The translations under genes and the position numbers were made by a program. Shown one piece after another: positions 51,428-59,753 of a stretch of DNA of 64,000 nt. The stretch spans positions 2,728,001 through 2,792,000 of the forward strand of contig JAWKZW010000001.1 of NCBI GenBank assembly GCA_041395725.1. Reading direction: 5' to 3'. The stretch comes from Gammaproteobacteria bacterium. GTDB taxonomy: Bacteria > Pseudomonadota > Gammaproteobacteria > Pseudomonadales > Pseudohongiellaceae. A model generated the notes under the pieces. The model was given only the letters and a program-made list of their open reading frames with translations. It was not told where the DNA came from and made no database searches. Position 1 is the first letter of the stretch. Each line of letters begins with the position of its first letter.

Positions 51428-54138
51428 GTGCGGTGGAGTTAACAAACGAGTCGAGGCAATATCTTGAAGGGATTGCAGACGATACCCTGGTCCACATTGC
51501 AAGCATTGCTGAGGCGGCTGAGGCAAAGCTTCACAGTGGCCAAGCTCAGGGAGCGGAGTCGCTGGCGAATGTCAATACGGTGACTTCCGAAGCAGCAATC
51601 CGGAACCTGAACCAAGCCTATGCTGCTACACGGGAGAGTTACCGGACATTATCGGACGAACCCGCCATCGCTCGCGTAGTAGTGATGGATGAGGAGGGGC
51701 AAAACCGTACCTACTATATCTGCCGAACCGCTCCGGTATCCGGCTTTCCCAACCTGGCCAGTTATCGCGCTCCAGTGGGTCGCCTGGCTTCCTTGGAGAT
51801 CGGCACAGAGTTTACACTCCCCAACGGAACGATTGTTGAGGTAACAGAACGCGCACGGCTGAATCCTGGTAAAGATGCTGACGGCTGGGATTCACAGAAT
51901 ACCGTGGTTGAATCCGAGGATATCGGCCCGCTCACCATCGAGTCTCTGCGCGAGCTGTTGTTCCAGGTTGCGGGGGAAGCAGTTACCGAAGACATACTGG
52001 GCCAATTGCTGGCAGAAGAAAGCGAAAAAGCGAACATTATTGCAGGTTTTCGCCGCAGCTTAATCACCAAAATGGGGCTCAGAGACCAGCCCATCCTAGA
52101 CCAGTATCAGGACGAAATATTCCGACTCCCTCTAGACAGGCGATTGCTGATCCTGGGTCCACCGGGTACCGGCAAGACCACAACCTTGATCCGTCGACTT
52201 GGCCAAAAGCTCGATAGGGAATTTCTGGACGAAGACGAACAGCGGCTGGTGGAATCGATAGGTACCACTCAAGGTGTTCCACATGCCAGTAGCTGGCTGA
52301 TGTTCACGCCCACCGAACTGCTCAAGCAATACTTGAAAGAGGCATTTTCCCGTGAAGGTGTGCCTGCTTCAGACCAACGCATCAGAACCTGGAACGACTA
52401 TCGACGTGAACTTGCGAGAAATACCCTGGGCGTGCTCAGAACAGCAACGGGTGGTGGCACCTTTGTCCTGAAAGATGGTCTGCAGAATCTACAGGATGAA
52501 GCACAAGCAAGTGCCATCGCATGGTTCGATGATTTCGACTCTTGGCAACGGGAGGCTTACCTGCGGGACCTGCGTGAAGCCGCAAATAAACTCCAGGAAG
52601 CACAGGTCTCCGAAGCGCAAGCCCTTGGCGCACGTCTCAATGATACCCTTGTACGTACCAATGATGTTCCTCTTGCCGCCATATTTGAGTCGCTAGCGAC
52701 AGAGCTTCCTCAAGCACAATCTCTGGTTGCCACTCTGAAGGAATCCTCGGACAAGAAGGTCAGGGCTGCGCTTAACCTACAACACAACCGTAACAACAAT
52801 TTCCTGGATGAACTGGCTACTTTTATCGACGGTCTCCAAGAAGCCCAATTAGTCGATACCGATGAGCCAGATGATTTGGATGCTGAAGAAGGAGAAGAGG
52901 AAGCCGCACCTGCTACTGGCAAACTCAAAGCAGCCAATGCCTACATGCAGGCCGTTCGTGCCCAGGCCCGCGCCGTTGCATCCAAACGGACGCTCAGCAA
53001 GACTTCCCGCAACGGCAGAATTATTGAATGGCTCGGCGATCGCGGCCTGACGGGAAGTGATCGTGAAGAAGTGGGAGCCAACCTGCTGGTACAGACCAAC
53101 GCCCGCCGCTTCCTGAATCCTGTCAAACGCTACCTTGACGGGATTCCCAGGCGCTATCGCACATTCCGCAGAGAACGTCAGCAGGAAGGGCGCTGGTACC
53201 GAAAAGAAGGGGTCGAAGCTCGTGACATCCAACCCCTGGAACTGGATATTGTACTGCTTTCCATACTTCGAGCCGTGGGAAGCCTGCTCAGTAGGCCCGG
53301 CATCCAGCGCAACATCGACAGTCCGGCATGGTCATCACTTCAGCCCATCCTGGGTCACTTCCGCAATCAAATACTGGTGGATGAGGCCACTGACTTCTCA
53401 CCGATTCAACTCGCGTGCATGGCGGCACTGATGCATCACCGTCTGCGCTCGTTCTTTGCCTGTGGTGACTTCAATCAGCGCCTCACTACCTGGGGCGCTC
53501 GCTCCTTTGATGACTTGAAGTGGGTTTTCTCCGATTTTGATATGCGGGAAATCTCCGTCGCTTATCGGCAGAGCAGGCAGCTCAATAAACTGGCACGAGC
53601 CATCATTCAGGCGGTTGGCGGTACCGATCAAACGGCCACACTACCCCCCAATATGGACAGTGAAGGGGTTGCGCCGGCCTTGCTGGAAGGTGCTGCAGAT
53701 TTTGAAACCGTCACAGGCTGGTTGGCGGACCGCATTCGTGAGATCGAGCGCTTTGTTGGCCAATTGCCTTCCACCGCAATCTTTGTGAATGACGAAAGCG
53801 AGGTAGCACCTCTGGCTGAAGCACTAAATGCCAGCCTCGCCGAACATAACATCCAGGTAATTGCCTGCCTGAAAGGCCAGGCCGTTGGACAGGATAACGA
53901 TGTGCGCGTTTTCGACATACAGCATATCAAGGGCCTGGAATTTGAAGCGGCCTTCTACATTGGCATTGATCGGCTTGCCACCCTGCACCCGGCACTGTTC
54001 GATAAATACCTGTATGTAGGTACGACGCGCGCAGCCACTTATCTCGGCATTACCTGTGAGACCACCTTGCCGCAAGCCATTGAAGAACTTCGCCCTCTAT
54101 TTGGTCAGGACTGGCAGCAAGAGAGTTATTCCAGGTAA
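51424..54138 (+). CDS. UvrD/Rep-like superfamily 1 helicase
   Basis: 904 aa from the ATG at 51424 (a TTG at 51418 is also in frame). Walker A is G245-PPGTGKT252, Walker B is VDEATD with D653-E654, and SF1A motifs follow: FACGDFNQRLT (III), SVAYRQSRQL (IV), IKGLEFEAAFYIG (V) and LYVGTTRAATYL (VI). The first 220 residues are an unrelated N-terminal domain. A long insertion (about 340-600) between Walker A and Walker B is acidic in part. It may supply ssDNA to, or sense replication forks for, the SIR2/HerA pair that follows after a 59-nt gap. Confidence 0.83.
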   Translation: MSAVELTNESRQYLEGIADDTLVHIASIAEAAEAKLHSGQAQGAESLANVNTVTSEAAIRNLNQAYAATRESYRTLSDEPAIARVVVMDEEGQNRTYYICRTAPVSGFPNLASYRAPVGRLASLEIGTEFTLPNGTIVEVTERARLNPGKDADGWDSQNTVVESEDIGPLTIESLRELLFQVAGEAVTEDILGQLLAEESEKANIIAGFRRSLITKMGLRDQPILDQYQDEIFRLPLDRRLLILGPPGTGKTTTLIRRLGQKLDREFLDEDEQRLVESIGTTQGVPHASSWLMFTPTELLKQYLKEAFSREGVPASDQRIRTWNDYRRELARNTLGVLRTATGGGTFVLKDGLQNLQDEAQASAIAWFDDFDSWQREAYLRDLREAANKLQEAQVSEAQALGARLNDTLVRTNDVPLAAIFESLATELPQAQSLVATLKESSDKKVRAALNLQHNRNNNFLDELATFIDGLQEAQLVDTDEPDDLDAEEGEEEAAPATGKLKAANAYMQAVRAQARAVASKRTLSKTSRNGRIIEWLGDRGLTGSDREEVGANLLVQTNARRFLNPVKRYLDGIPRRYRTFRRERQQEGRWYRKEGVEARDIQPLELDIVLLSILRAVGSLLSRPGIQRNIDSPAWSSLQPILGHFRNQILVDEATDFSPIQLACMAALMHHRLRSFFACGDFNQRLTTWGARSFDDLKWVFSDFDMREISVAYRQSRQLNKLARAIIQAVGGTDQTATLPPNMDSEGVAPALLEGAADFETVTGWLADRIREIERFVGQLPSTAIFVNDESEVAPLAEALNASLAEHNIQVIACLKGQAVGQDNDVRVFDIQHIKGLEFEAAFYIGIDRLATLHPALFDKYLYVGTTRAATYLGITCETTLPQAIEELRPLFGQDWQQESYSR

Positions 54139-54197
54139 TGAATGTAAAACGAATGAACTGAGGCATTGAGCCGCTGAACACCAAGGAATCTAACGAC

Positions 54198-55589
54198 ATG
54201 CTTGAATCTAATGACCAGGTCGCGCCTGAAGAGCAAGCCAAGAAGAAGACCAATATATTGAAAGTTAGGGATGACTCAAAGCCCTTGTACTTCACGACGA
54301 CAGACACTGGCGAATTCGAGCTGTGTGATGGTTCCGATGCAGCATGGCTGAATGGCGAAGAACTAAACACCAAGGCTCTCAGAAAACATATTGAGCCTTG
54401 GCTGACGGCCTTGTTTCAATCTGAACACATGTCCGTTCTGGCTGGTTCCGGTTTAACTCACGCTGTTCATAAGATGGCCACTGGCGAGCTGGCAGCCGAT
54501 ATGTCTGGAGAAGTTTCTGACGGTAATTACAAAGAAAAAATTATCGCTGCAGCGAATGAATCAGCAAAGATTGCCGGCAGGGAGAAAAGCAATATTGAAG
54601 ACAAGGTTCGGGTGGCTAACGAGCTTCTTCGTGGCCTGGAGATTCTCCAGAAGGCAGACGAGGCCGAGACTTTACGTACCGATATATCAAATGCAATGAG
54701 TGGTCTTGCGGAAGCCATTCTCAAAAGCGAAGAGAACATTGCCATTGTACAAGAGGAAAAGCGCGAACGTGCATTCAATGCGTTGACCACCTTCCTGATG
54801 AGCTTCTCTAGCCGGACGGGCACGCGTGACCGACTGAACATATTCACCACCAACTATGATCGCCTGATCGAAGCGGGGGCAGAGCTTGCTGGCTTGCATC
54901 TTCTGGACAGGTTTGTTGGCAACCTGATGCCAATCTTCAGAACATCTCGGCTGGATCTCGACATGCACTACAACCCACCGGGGATTCGCGGTGAGCCTCG
55001 TTACCTGGAAGGTGTGGCGCGCTTTACCAAGCTGCATGGTTCAGTGGATTGGGTGCAAACGAAAGACGATATTCGACGAGTCGGACTCCCGTTTGGTGCC
55101 GATAAAGTAGAACCGTTTTTTCAGATCCCGGGCATGGATGAGGTAACGCCACACCGATTGATGATCTATCCCAACTCCGCCAAGGACAGGGAAACCGCAG
55201 AATATCCCTATGTCGAGCTGTTTCGGGACTTGGCAGCCGCAGTATGCCGTCCCAACAGTACTCTGGTGACCTATGGGTACAGCTTCGGTGATGAGCATAT
55301 CAACCGTGTGATCCGCGACATGCTCACCATTCCGTCCACCCATCTAGTGGTGATCTCGATGGATGACAGCCTCGGTCGTATCCAGACGCTTGCCAATGAA
55401 AGGAAGTCCCAGGTCAGTCTGCTCATCGGCCCGCAGTTGGCCAACCTGGAGACCTTGACCGAGAGCTTCCTGCCCAAAGCTGCCATTGATCGCACCACCT
55501 TTCGCATGGCTGAACTGCTCAAGCAACGGTATGGCATCGACGGACAAGGGAAGAAGACTGAGAAAGATAGTGAGGAGGGAGCACTGTGA
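54198..55589 (+). CDS. SIR2-domain NADase of a SIR2-HerA (Nezha-like) defence pair
   Basis: 463 aa. The NAD-binding fold shows A82-GSGL, then the catalytic-region asparagine in TTNYD (N219) and the histidine in K278-LHGS (H280), then GYSFGDEHIN near 360. The first 70 residues and the 100-200 helical region are specific. Defence SIR2 proteins deplete NAD+ on phage detection and act with a HerA ATPase, which overlaps here by 4 nt. The pair thus fits the SIR2-HerA type; whether it uses the helicase upstream is unknown. Confidence 0.86.
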   Translation: MLESNDQVAPEEQAKKKTNILKVRDDSKPLYFTTTDTGEFELCDGSDAAWLNGEELNTKALRKHIEPWLTALFQSEHMSVLAGSGLTHAVHKMATGELAADMSGEVSDGNYKEKIIAAANESAKIAGREKSNIEDKVRVANELLRGLEILQKADEAETLRTDISNAMSGLAEAILKSEENIAIVQEEKRERAFNALTTFLMSFSSRTGTRDRLNIFTTNYDRLIEAGAELAGLHLLDRFVGNLMPIFRTSRLDLDMHYNPPGIRGEPRYLEGVARFTKLHGSVDWVQTKDDIRRVGLPFGADKVEPFFQIPGMDEVTPHRLMIYPNSAKDRETAEYPYVELFRDLAAAVCRPNSTLVTYGYSFGDEHINRVIRDMLTIPSTHLVVISMDDSLGRIQTLANERKSQVSLLIGPQLANLETLTESFLPKAAIDRTTFRMAELLKQRYGIDGQGKKTEKDSEEGAL

Positions 55590-57766
55590 GCCTTTCTCCA
55601 CTAGCGTATGCAGACTCGCTGCGCGTAGGTATCGTGGACTTCGTCTCTCCGGACGAAATCAAGGTGCTTCTGGACATTGAGACGCCAGACGTCGTCGCTC
55701 TGAATACGGGAACCCCCAGGCCTTTTCCACGTATCAATGGCTATGTACTGATGCCCGGTGAACAAGGGCGCCTTGTCGCCCAAGTGGAATGGATTACTGT
55801 AGAGCGCTCACAGTATCCGAAACGAAAGGGAATGCAGGACTTCGGCCTGGTCGACTTGCCTTACCCGCTACGCAAGATGAGCCTCAACCCGCTCGGGAGT
55901 CTTGTCTACGAAGGCAAGGATGGGGATATCGAGCAGTACAGCTTCAAGCGAGGCGTTGAAGCTTATCCAACTGTTGGTGACCCTGTGCTACTGCCCACTG
56001 AAGTGCAGCTCAGGTCCATTGTAGAGTCTGGAGAGCACCGCCGAATCAAAATTGGAACAAGCCCGCTAGCTGCCAATGCAACGGTTAGTGTTGATCCTGA
56101 TCGTTTGTTTGGGCGCCACCTGGCTGTGCTGGGTAACACGGGCAGTGGCAAATCCTGTTCGGTGGCGGGCTTGATTCGCTGGTCTTTGGAGGCTGCTGAG
56201 AAAGCACGGGGAAGCAAACCCAATGCGCGCTTTATCGTGCTTGATCCGAATGGTGAGTATGCCAATACCTTTAAGGATATGGGAAATGTTCGTGTCTTCG
56301 CTGTAGAGCCGGGCGAGCAAGTTGAGCCGGGCGAGCAAGTTGAGCAACTACAAGTGCCTCTGTGGTTCTGGAATAGTGCGGAGTGGAGTTCTTTTACCCA
56401 AGCTAGCGCAAAAACCCAGCGGCCGACGCTAATTCAATCCCTTCGTTCAGTGCGCGATGGTGCAGTGGAGACATTCGTCACACCAAGCCATGAAATGCGT
56501 CGTTTCCTTCGAACCATAGTGAGCGTAATTCAAATTGAACGGAATGCCGGGCGGCCGTGGGCGAACTTCCCCCATCCTAAGAATTTCCTCGAAAAGATAA
56601 ACAAGTGGCAGGATGGATTGGTTGAAGATGCATCCTTCTCTCACGCAGAAAAGAATGCCCTGGATGAACTTAGGGACAAGATTTCGGATTTTGTCACAGC
56701 GCGAACACCAACAGCTGCCAATAGGTACCCTAATGGAGATTTTACGCGGACAGAAATAGACGAGTTCTTGTCGCTTGCTCAGGCTGCTCATTCCGCCTTC
56801 GGGGGCAGTGACACCGACACTCTTCCTATTGACGCCGATGTACCGCGCGCCTTTACAGGCGATCAACTCCTGCGCAGCGTGGAAGCCAACGCCGAGTTAT
56901 TGAATGTCTCTGAGTACGTCGAGACCATGTTGATGCGTATCCGAACAATCCTCTCGGACAGCCGCATGAAGAACATCACCAGCGGTTCGGAGGATACCAC
57001 TCTAGATGGATGGCTAACTAATTATATCGGCGACAACCAAGCCTCCAACGGCTCGGTTACGGTGATCGACCTCTCACTGGTCCCGGCAGAAGTGGTGCAC
57101 ATCATCACTGCCGTGATTGCCCGTATGACACTGGAAGCCTTACAGCGTTACCGCAGAATGAATCATGGCAAGACCTTGCCAACCGCGCTGGTCATGGAAG
57201 AAGCCCACACCTTTATTCGGCGTTACACGGACGATGCGGAAAACCAGAATTCTGCCGCTATCTGTTGCCAAGTCTTTGAGAAGATCGCCCGTGAGGGACG
57301 CAAGTTCGGCTTAGGACTTGTTTTGTCGTCCCAGCGCCCCAGTGAGCTTTCGCCTACGGTGTTATCCCAGTGCAATAGCTACCTGCTCCATCGCATCAGC
57401 AATGACCGGGATCAGGAACTGGTACACAGGCTCGTGCCAGACAATCTGCGCGGCCTGTTACGTGACCTCCCATCTTTGCCTTCGCAGCACGCCATTTTGC
57501 TGGGCTGGGCATCAGAGCTGCCTGTGCTCGTGAAGATGAATAGTTTGCGAGAAGAGCAGCGACCGAAGTCAGATGACCCGGACTTCTGGGCAGTTTGGTC
57601 CGGAGAGGGCTTAGAGAAGGATAATAATGGCCAGCCTATCGAAAGGTCAGTTGACTGGCAGGCTATAGCAGCAGATTGGCAACAGACACAACCAAACCAA
57701 ACAGAAGAAGACACCGATGACTTGATCGGAGATGCCGGAGGGGATGACGATGACATCCCGTTCTGA
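55586..57766 (+). CDS. HerA-like ATPase/translocase (DUF87) partner of SIR2
   Basis: 726 aa from the GTG at 55586, overlapping the SIR2 stop (GTGA). An N-terminal beta-barrel (HAS) domain is followed by Walker A G183-NTGSGKS190, Walker B with M537-EEAH541, and a C-terminal HerA motif (SNDRDQELVHRL). HerA forms hexamers that assemble with SIR2 filaments and gate NADase activity. An 18-bp tandem duplication (56306-56341) adds EPGEQV twice in a loop before the central domain. The C-terminal tail is acidic (ETDDLIGDAGGDDDDIPF-like). Confidence 0.85.
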   Translation: MSLSPLAYADSLRVGIVDFVSPDEIKVLLDIETPDVVALNTGTPRPFPRINGYVLMPGEQGRLVAQVEWITVERSQYPKRKGMQDFGLVDLPYPLRKMSLNPLGSLVYEGKDGDIEQYSFKRGVEAYPTVGDPVLLPTEVQLRSIVESGEHRRIKIGTSPLAANATVSVDPDRLFGRHLAVLGNTGSGKSCSVAGLIRWSLEAAEKARGSKPNARFIVLDPNGEYANTFKDMGNVRVFAVEPGEQVEPGEQVEQLQVPLWFWNSAEWSSFTQASAKTQRPTLIQSLRSVRDGAVETFVTPSHEMRRFLRTIVSVIQIERNAGRPWANFPHPKNFLEKINKWQDGLVEDASFSHAEKNALDELRDKISDFVTARTPTAANRYPNGDFTRTEIDEFLSLAQAAHSAFGGSDTDTLPIDADVPRAFTGDQLLRSVEANAELLNVSEYVETMLMRIRTILSDSRMKNITSGSEDTTLDGWLTNYIGDNQASNGSVTVIDLSLVPAEVVHIITAVIARMTLEALQRYRRMNHGKTLPTALVMEEAHTFIRRYTDDAENQNSAAICCQVFEKIAREGRKFGLGLVLSSQRPSELSPTVLSQCNSYLLHRISNDRDQELVHRLVPDNLRGLLRDLPSLPSQHAILLGWASELPVLVKMNSLREEQRPKSDDPDFWAVWSGEGLEKDNNGQPIERSVDWQAIAADWQQTQPNQTEEDTDDLIGDAGGDDDDIPF
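56306..56341 (+). repeat. Perfect 18-bp tandem duplication inside herA
   Basis: GAGCCGGGCGAGCAAGTT occurs twice without interruption (56306-56323 and 56324-56341), encoding EPGEQV-EPGEQV in frame. The complete identity suggests a recent replication-slippage event that keeps the frame. Confidence 0.9.
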
Positions 57767-57817
57767 AGTGGGTCAGCATCAAGTCGTAAAGCTGAATTAC
57801 GAACTAAACGAATCACC

Positions 57818-57838
57818 CCGCTGATTCCAGATCAGCGG
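57818..57838 (+). promoter_or_regulatory. Stem-loop between herA and mod
   Basis: CCGCTGAT (57818-57825) pairs with ATCAGCGG (57831-57838) across a TCCAG loop. There is no T tract, so it is unlikely to terminate; it lies 15 nt before the mod start and may modulate its expression or stability. Confidence 0.5.
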
Positions 57839-57852
57839 TAAGAGGATAGAGA

Positions 57853-59742
57853 ATGGACAAACTGAAAATGCACTCCCTGGACCTTACGCAAGACAATATT
57901 GCCCGTATCCGCGAGCTGTTTCCCGGCTGCGTGACCGAGGCCCAGGGCGACGACGGTCAGTTAAGGCTTGCGGTCGATTTCGACCAGCTGCGGCAGGAGC
58001 TGTCCGAGTTCATCGTGGAAGGCCCGCAGGAGCGTTACCACCTCAACTGGCCAGGCAAGCGGGAAGCCCTGCTCACAGCCAACGCGCCCATCGTCAAGAC
58101 CCTGCGCCCCTGCCGGGAAGAGAGCGTGGATTTCGACACCACGAAGAACCTGTTTATCGAGGGTGATAATCTGGAAGCCTTGAAGCTGCTCCAGGAGACC
58201 TACCTTGGCAAGATCAAGATGATCTATATCGACCCGCCATACAACACGGGTAACGACTTCATTTATGAGGATGACTACTCAGAGAATACGGATGAGTTTT
58301 TATCTCGATCAAACCAAAAGGATGCGGAAGGCAATCGGTTGGTGGCGAATACAGAGGCCAATGGGAGGTTCCATTCCGACTGGATATCGATGATTTTTTC
58401 TCGCCTGAAGTTGGCAAGAAACCTACTCAAGGAAGATGGATTAATATTTATTAGCATCGATGATGGCGAGGTTGCAAATCTACGAAAGTGTTGCGATGAA
58501 ATTTTTGGTGAAAATAATTTCATTGCTCAGATTGCCTGGGAGAAGAGATACACCCGCTCAAACAATGCAAAGCGGTTCTATTCTTTAAAAGACACCATCT
58601 TGGTCTTTAGAAAGTCCGAACTACTTGCCGTAATCAAAGAACCGCGAACAGATAAGGCGGACTCAAGCTATCGCAACCCAGACAACGACCCTAAAGGTCC
58701 ATGGACTACATCCTCATATGTAAATCCTGCAACAAAAGAGGCTCGTCCCAATCTGGTGTATGGCATAGCGAATCCTTTTACAGGAGAAATGGTAAACCAC
58801 CCCACTCACGCATGGAAGTTCGGGCTTACAGAGCACAAGGCACATGTGGAAGATAAACGGCTGTGGTGGGGCAATGACGGTGGTGCAGAATTTCCTCGCT
58901 TGAAGATTTACTTGTCTGAGCAAACGGAGGGAATGGTTCCTATAGATGTGTGGGATTACAAATCGTCAGGAACAACTGATGAGGGTGGGGCCGAAATTAA
59001 AGAGCTTTTTGGCGCAGCAGTTTTCGACACCCCAAAGCCAACAAAACTTTTGAGACGCATGCTAGGGATTGCAACAGAAGTCTCTGAAAATGACATTGTT
59101 CTCGATTTCTTTGCTGGATCAAGCAGTAGTGCTGCAGCCGTCATTCTGCAGAACGCCGAGGATGGAGGAAATCGCAGAACGATATCAGTTCAGATTGGTG
59201 AGCCTTGTGCAAAAGGATCTATTGCTGATAAGGAAGGATTCACTTCAATTTCGGAGATTTCAAAAGAGCGTATCCGCCGAGCAGGTAAAAAGATTCTGGA
59301 AGGAAAGTGCCACGAGAAATGGAATAAAGATATCGGCTTCCGCGTGCTGAAAGTCGACTCATCGAATATGACCGACGTCTATTACACGCCGGATGCCATC
59401 GACCAGGCCCAGGTCGACGCCTTTGTTGACAACATCAAGCCGGACCGCAAACCCGAAGACCTACTCTTCCAGGTATTGCTGGACTGGGGCGTGGATCTTT
59501 CACTGCCCATCCGAAAAGAGACCATCCAGGGCAAGACCGTCTTCTTTGTCAATGAGCCGCCCTACGATCTTGTCGCCTGCTTCGATACCGGCGTGAATGA
59601 GGACCTGGTCAAGGAGCTGGCCCGGTTTGAGCCGCTGCGGGTTGTGTTCCGCGACACCGGCTTTGTCTCCGACGCCGTTAAGATCAACGTGGAGCAGATC
59701 TTTAAGCAGATGTCTCCGGGCACTGAAGTGAAAGCGATTTAA
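57853..59742 (+). CDS. mod: Type III DNA methyltransferase, Mod subunit (beta class)
   Basis: 629 aa. Catalytic D127-PPY130 precedes the SAM motif D418-FFAGSS, the order of the beta class of adenine-N6 methyltransferases. The N-terminus (MDKLKMHSLDLTQDNIARIRELFPGC) is typical of Mod subunits. The middle, about residues 140-495 (58270-59330), is visibly A+T-richer than both ends, consistent with exchange of the target-recognition domain. Mod recognises and methylates an asymmetric site on one strand; with Res it restricts unmodified DNA. It starts 86 nt after herA, so it may have its own promoter. Confidence 0.9.
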   Translation: MDKLKMHSLDLTQDNIARIRELFPGCVTEAQGDDGQLRLAVDFDQLRQELSEFIVEGPQERYHLNWPGKREALLTANAPIVKTLRPCREESVDFDTTKNLFIEGDNLEALKLLQETYLGKIKMIYIDPPYNTGNDFIYEDDYSENTDEFLSRSNQKDAEGNRLVANTEANGRFHSDWISMIFSRLKLARNLLKEDGLIFISIDDGEVANLRKCCDEIFGENNFIAQIAWEKRYTRSNNAKRFYSLKDTILVFRKSELLAVIKEPRTDKADSSYRNPDNDPKGPWTTSSYVNPATKEARPNLVYGIANPFTGEMVNHPTHAWKFGLTEHKAHVEDKRLWWGNDGGAEFPRLKIYLSEQTEGMVPIDVWDYKSSGTTDEGGAEIKELFGAAVFDTPKPTKLLRRMLGIATEVSENDIVLDFFAGSSSSAAAVILQNAEDGGNRRTISVQIGEPCAKGSIADKEGFTSISEISKERIRRAGKKILEGKCHEKWNKDIGFRVLKVDSSNMTDVYYTPDAIDQAQVDAFVDNIKPDRKPEDLLFQVLLDWGVDLSLPIRKETIQGKTVFFVNEPPYDLVACFDTGVNEDLVKELARFEPLRVVFRDTGFVSDAVKINVEQIFKQMSPGTEVKAI

Positions 59743-59753
59743 GGGGCTATACG

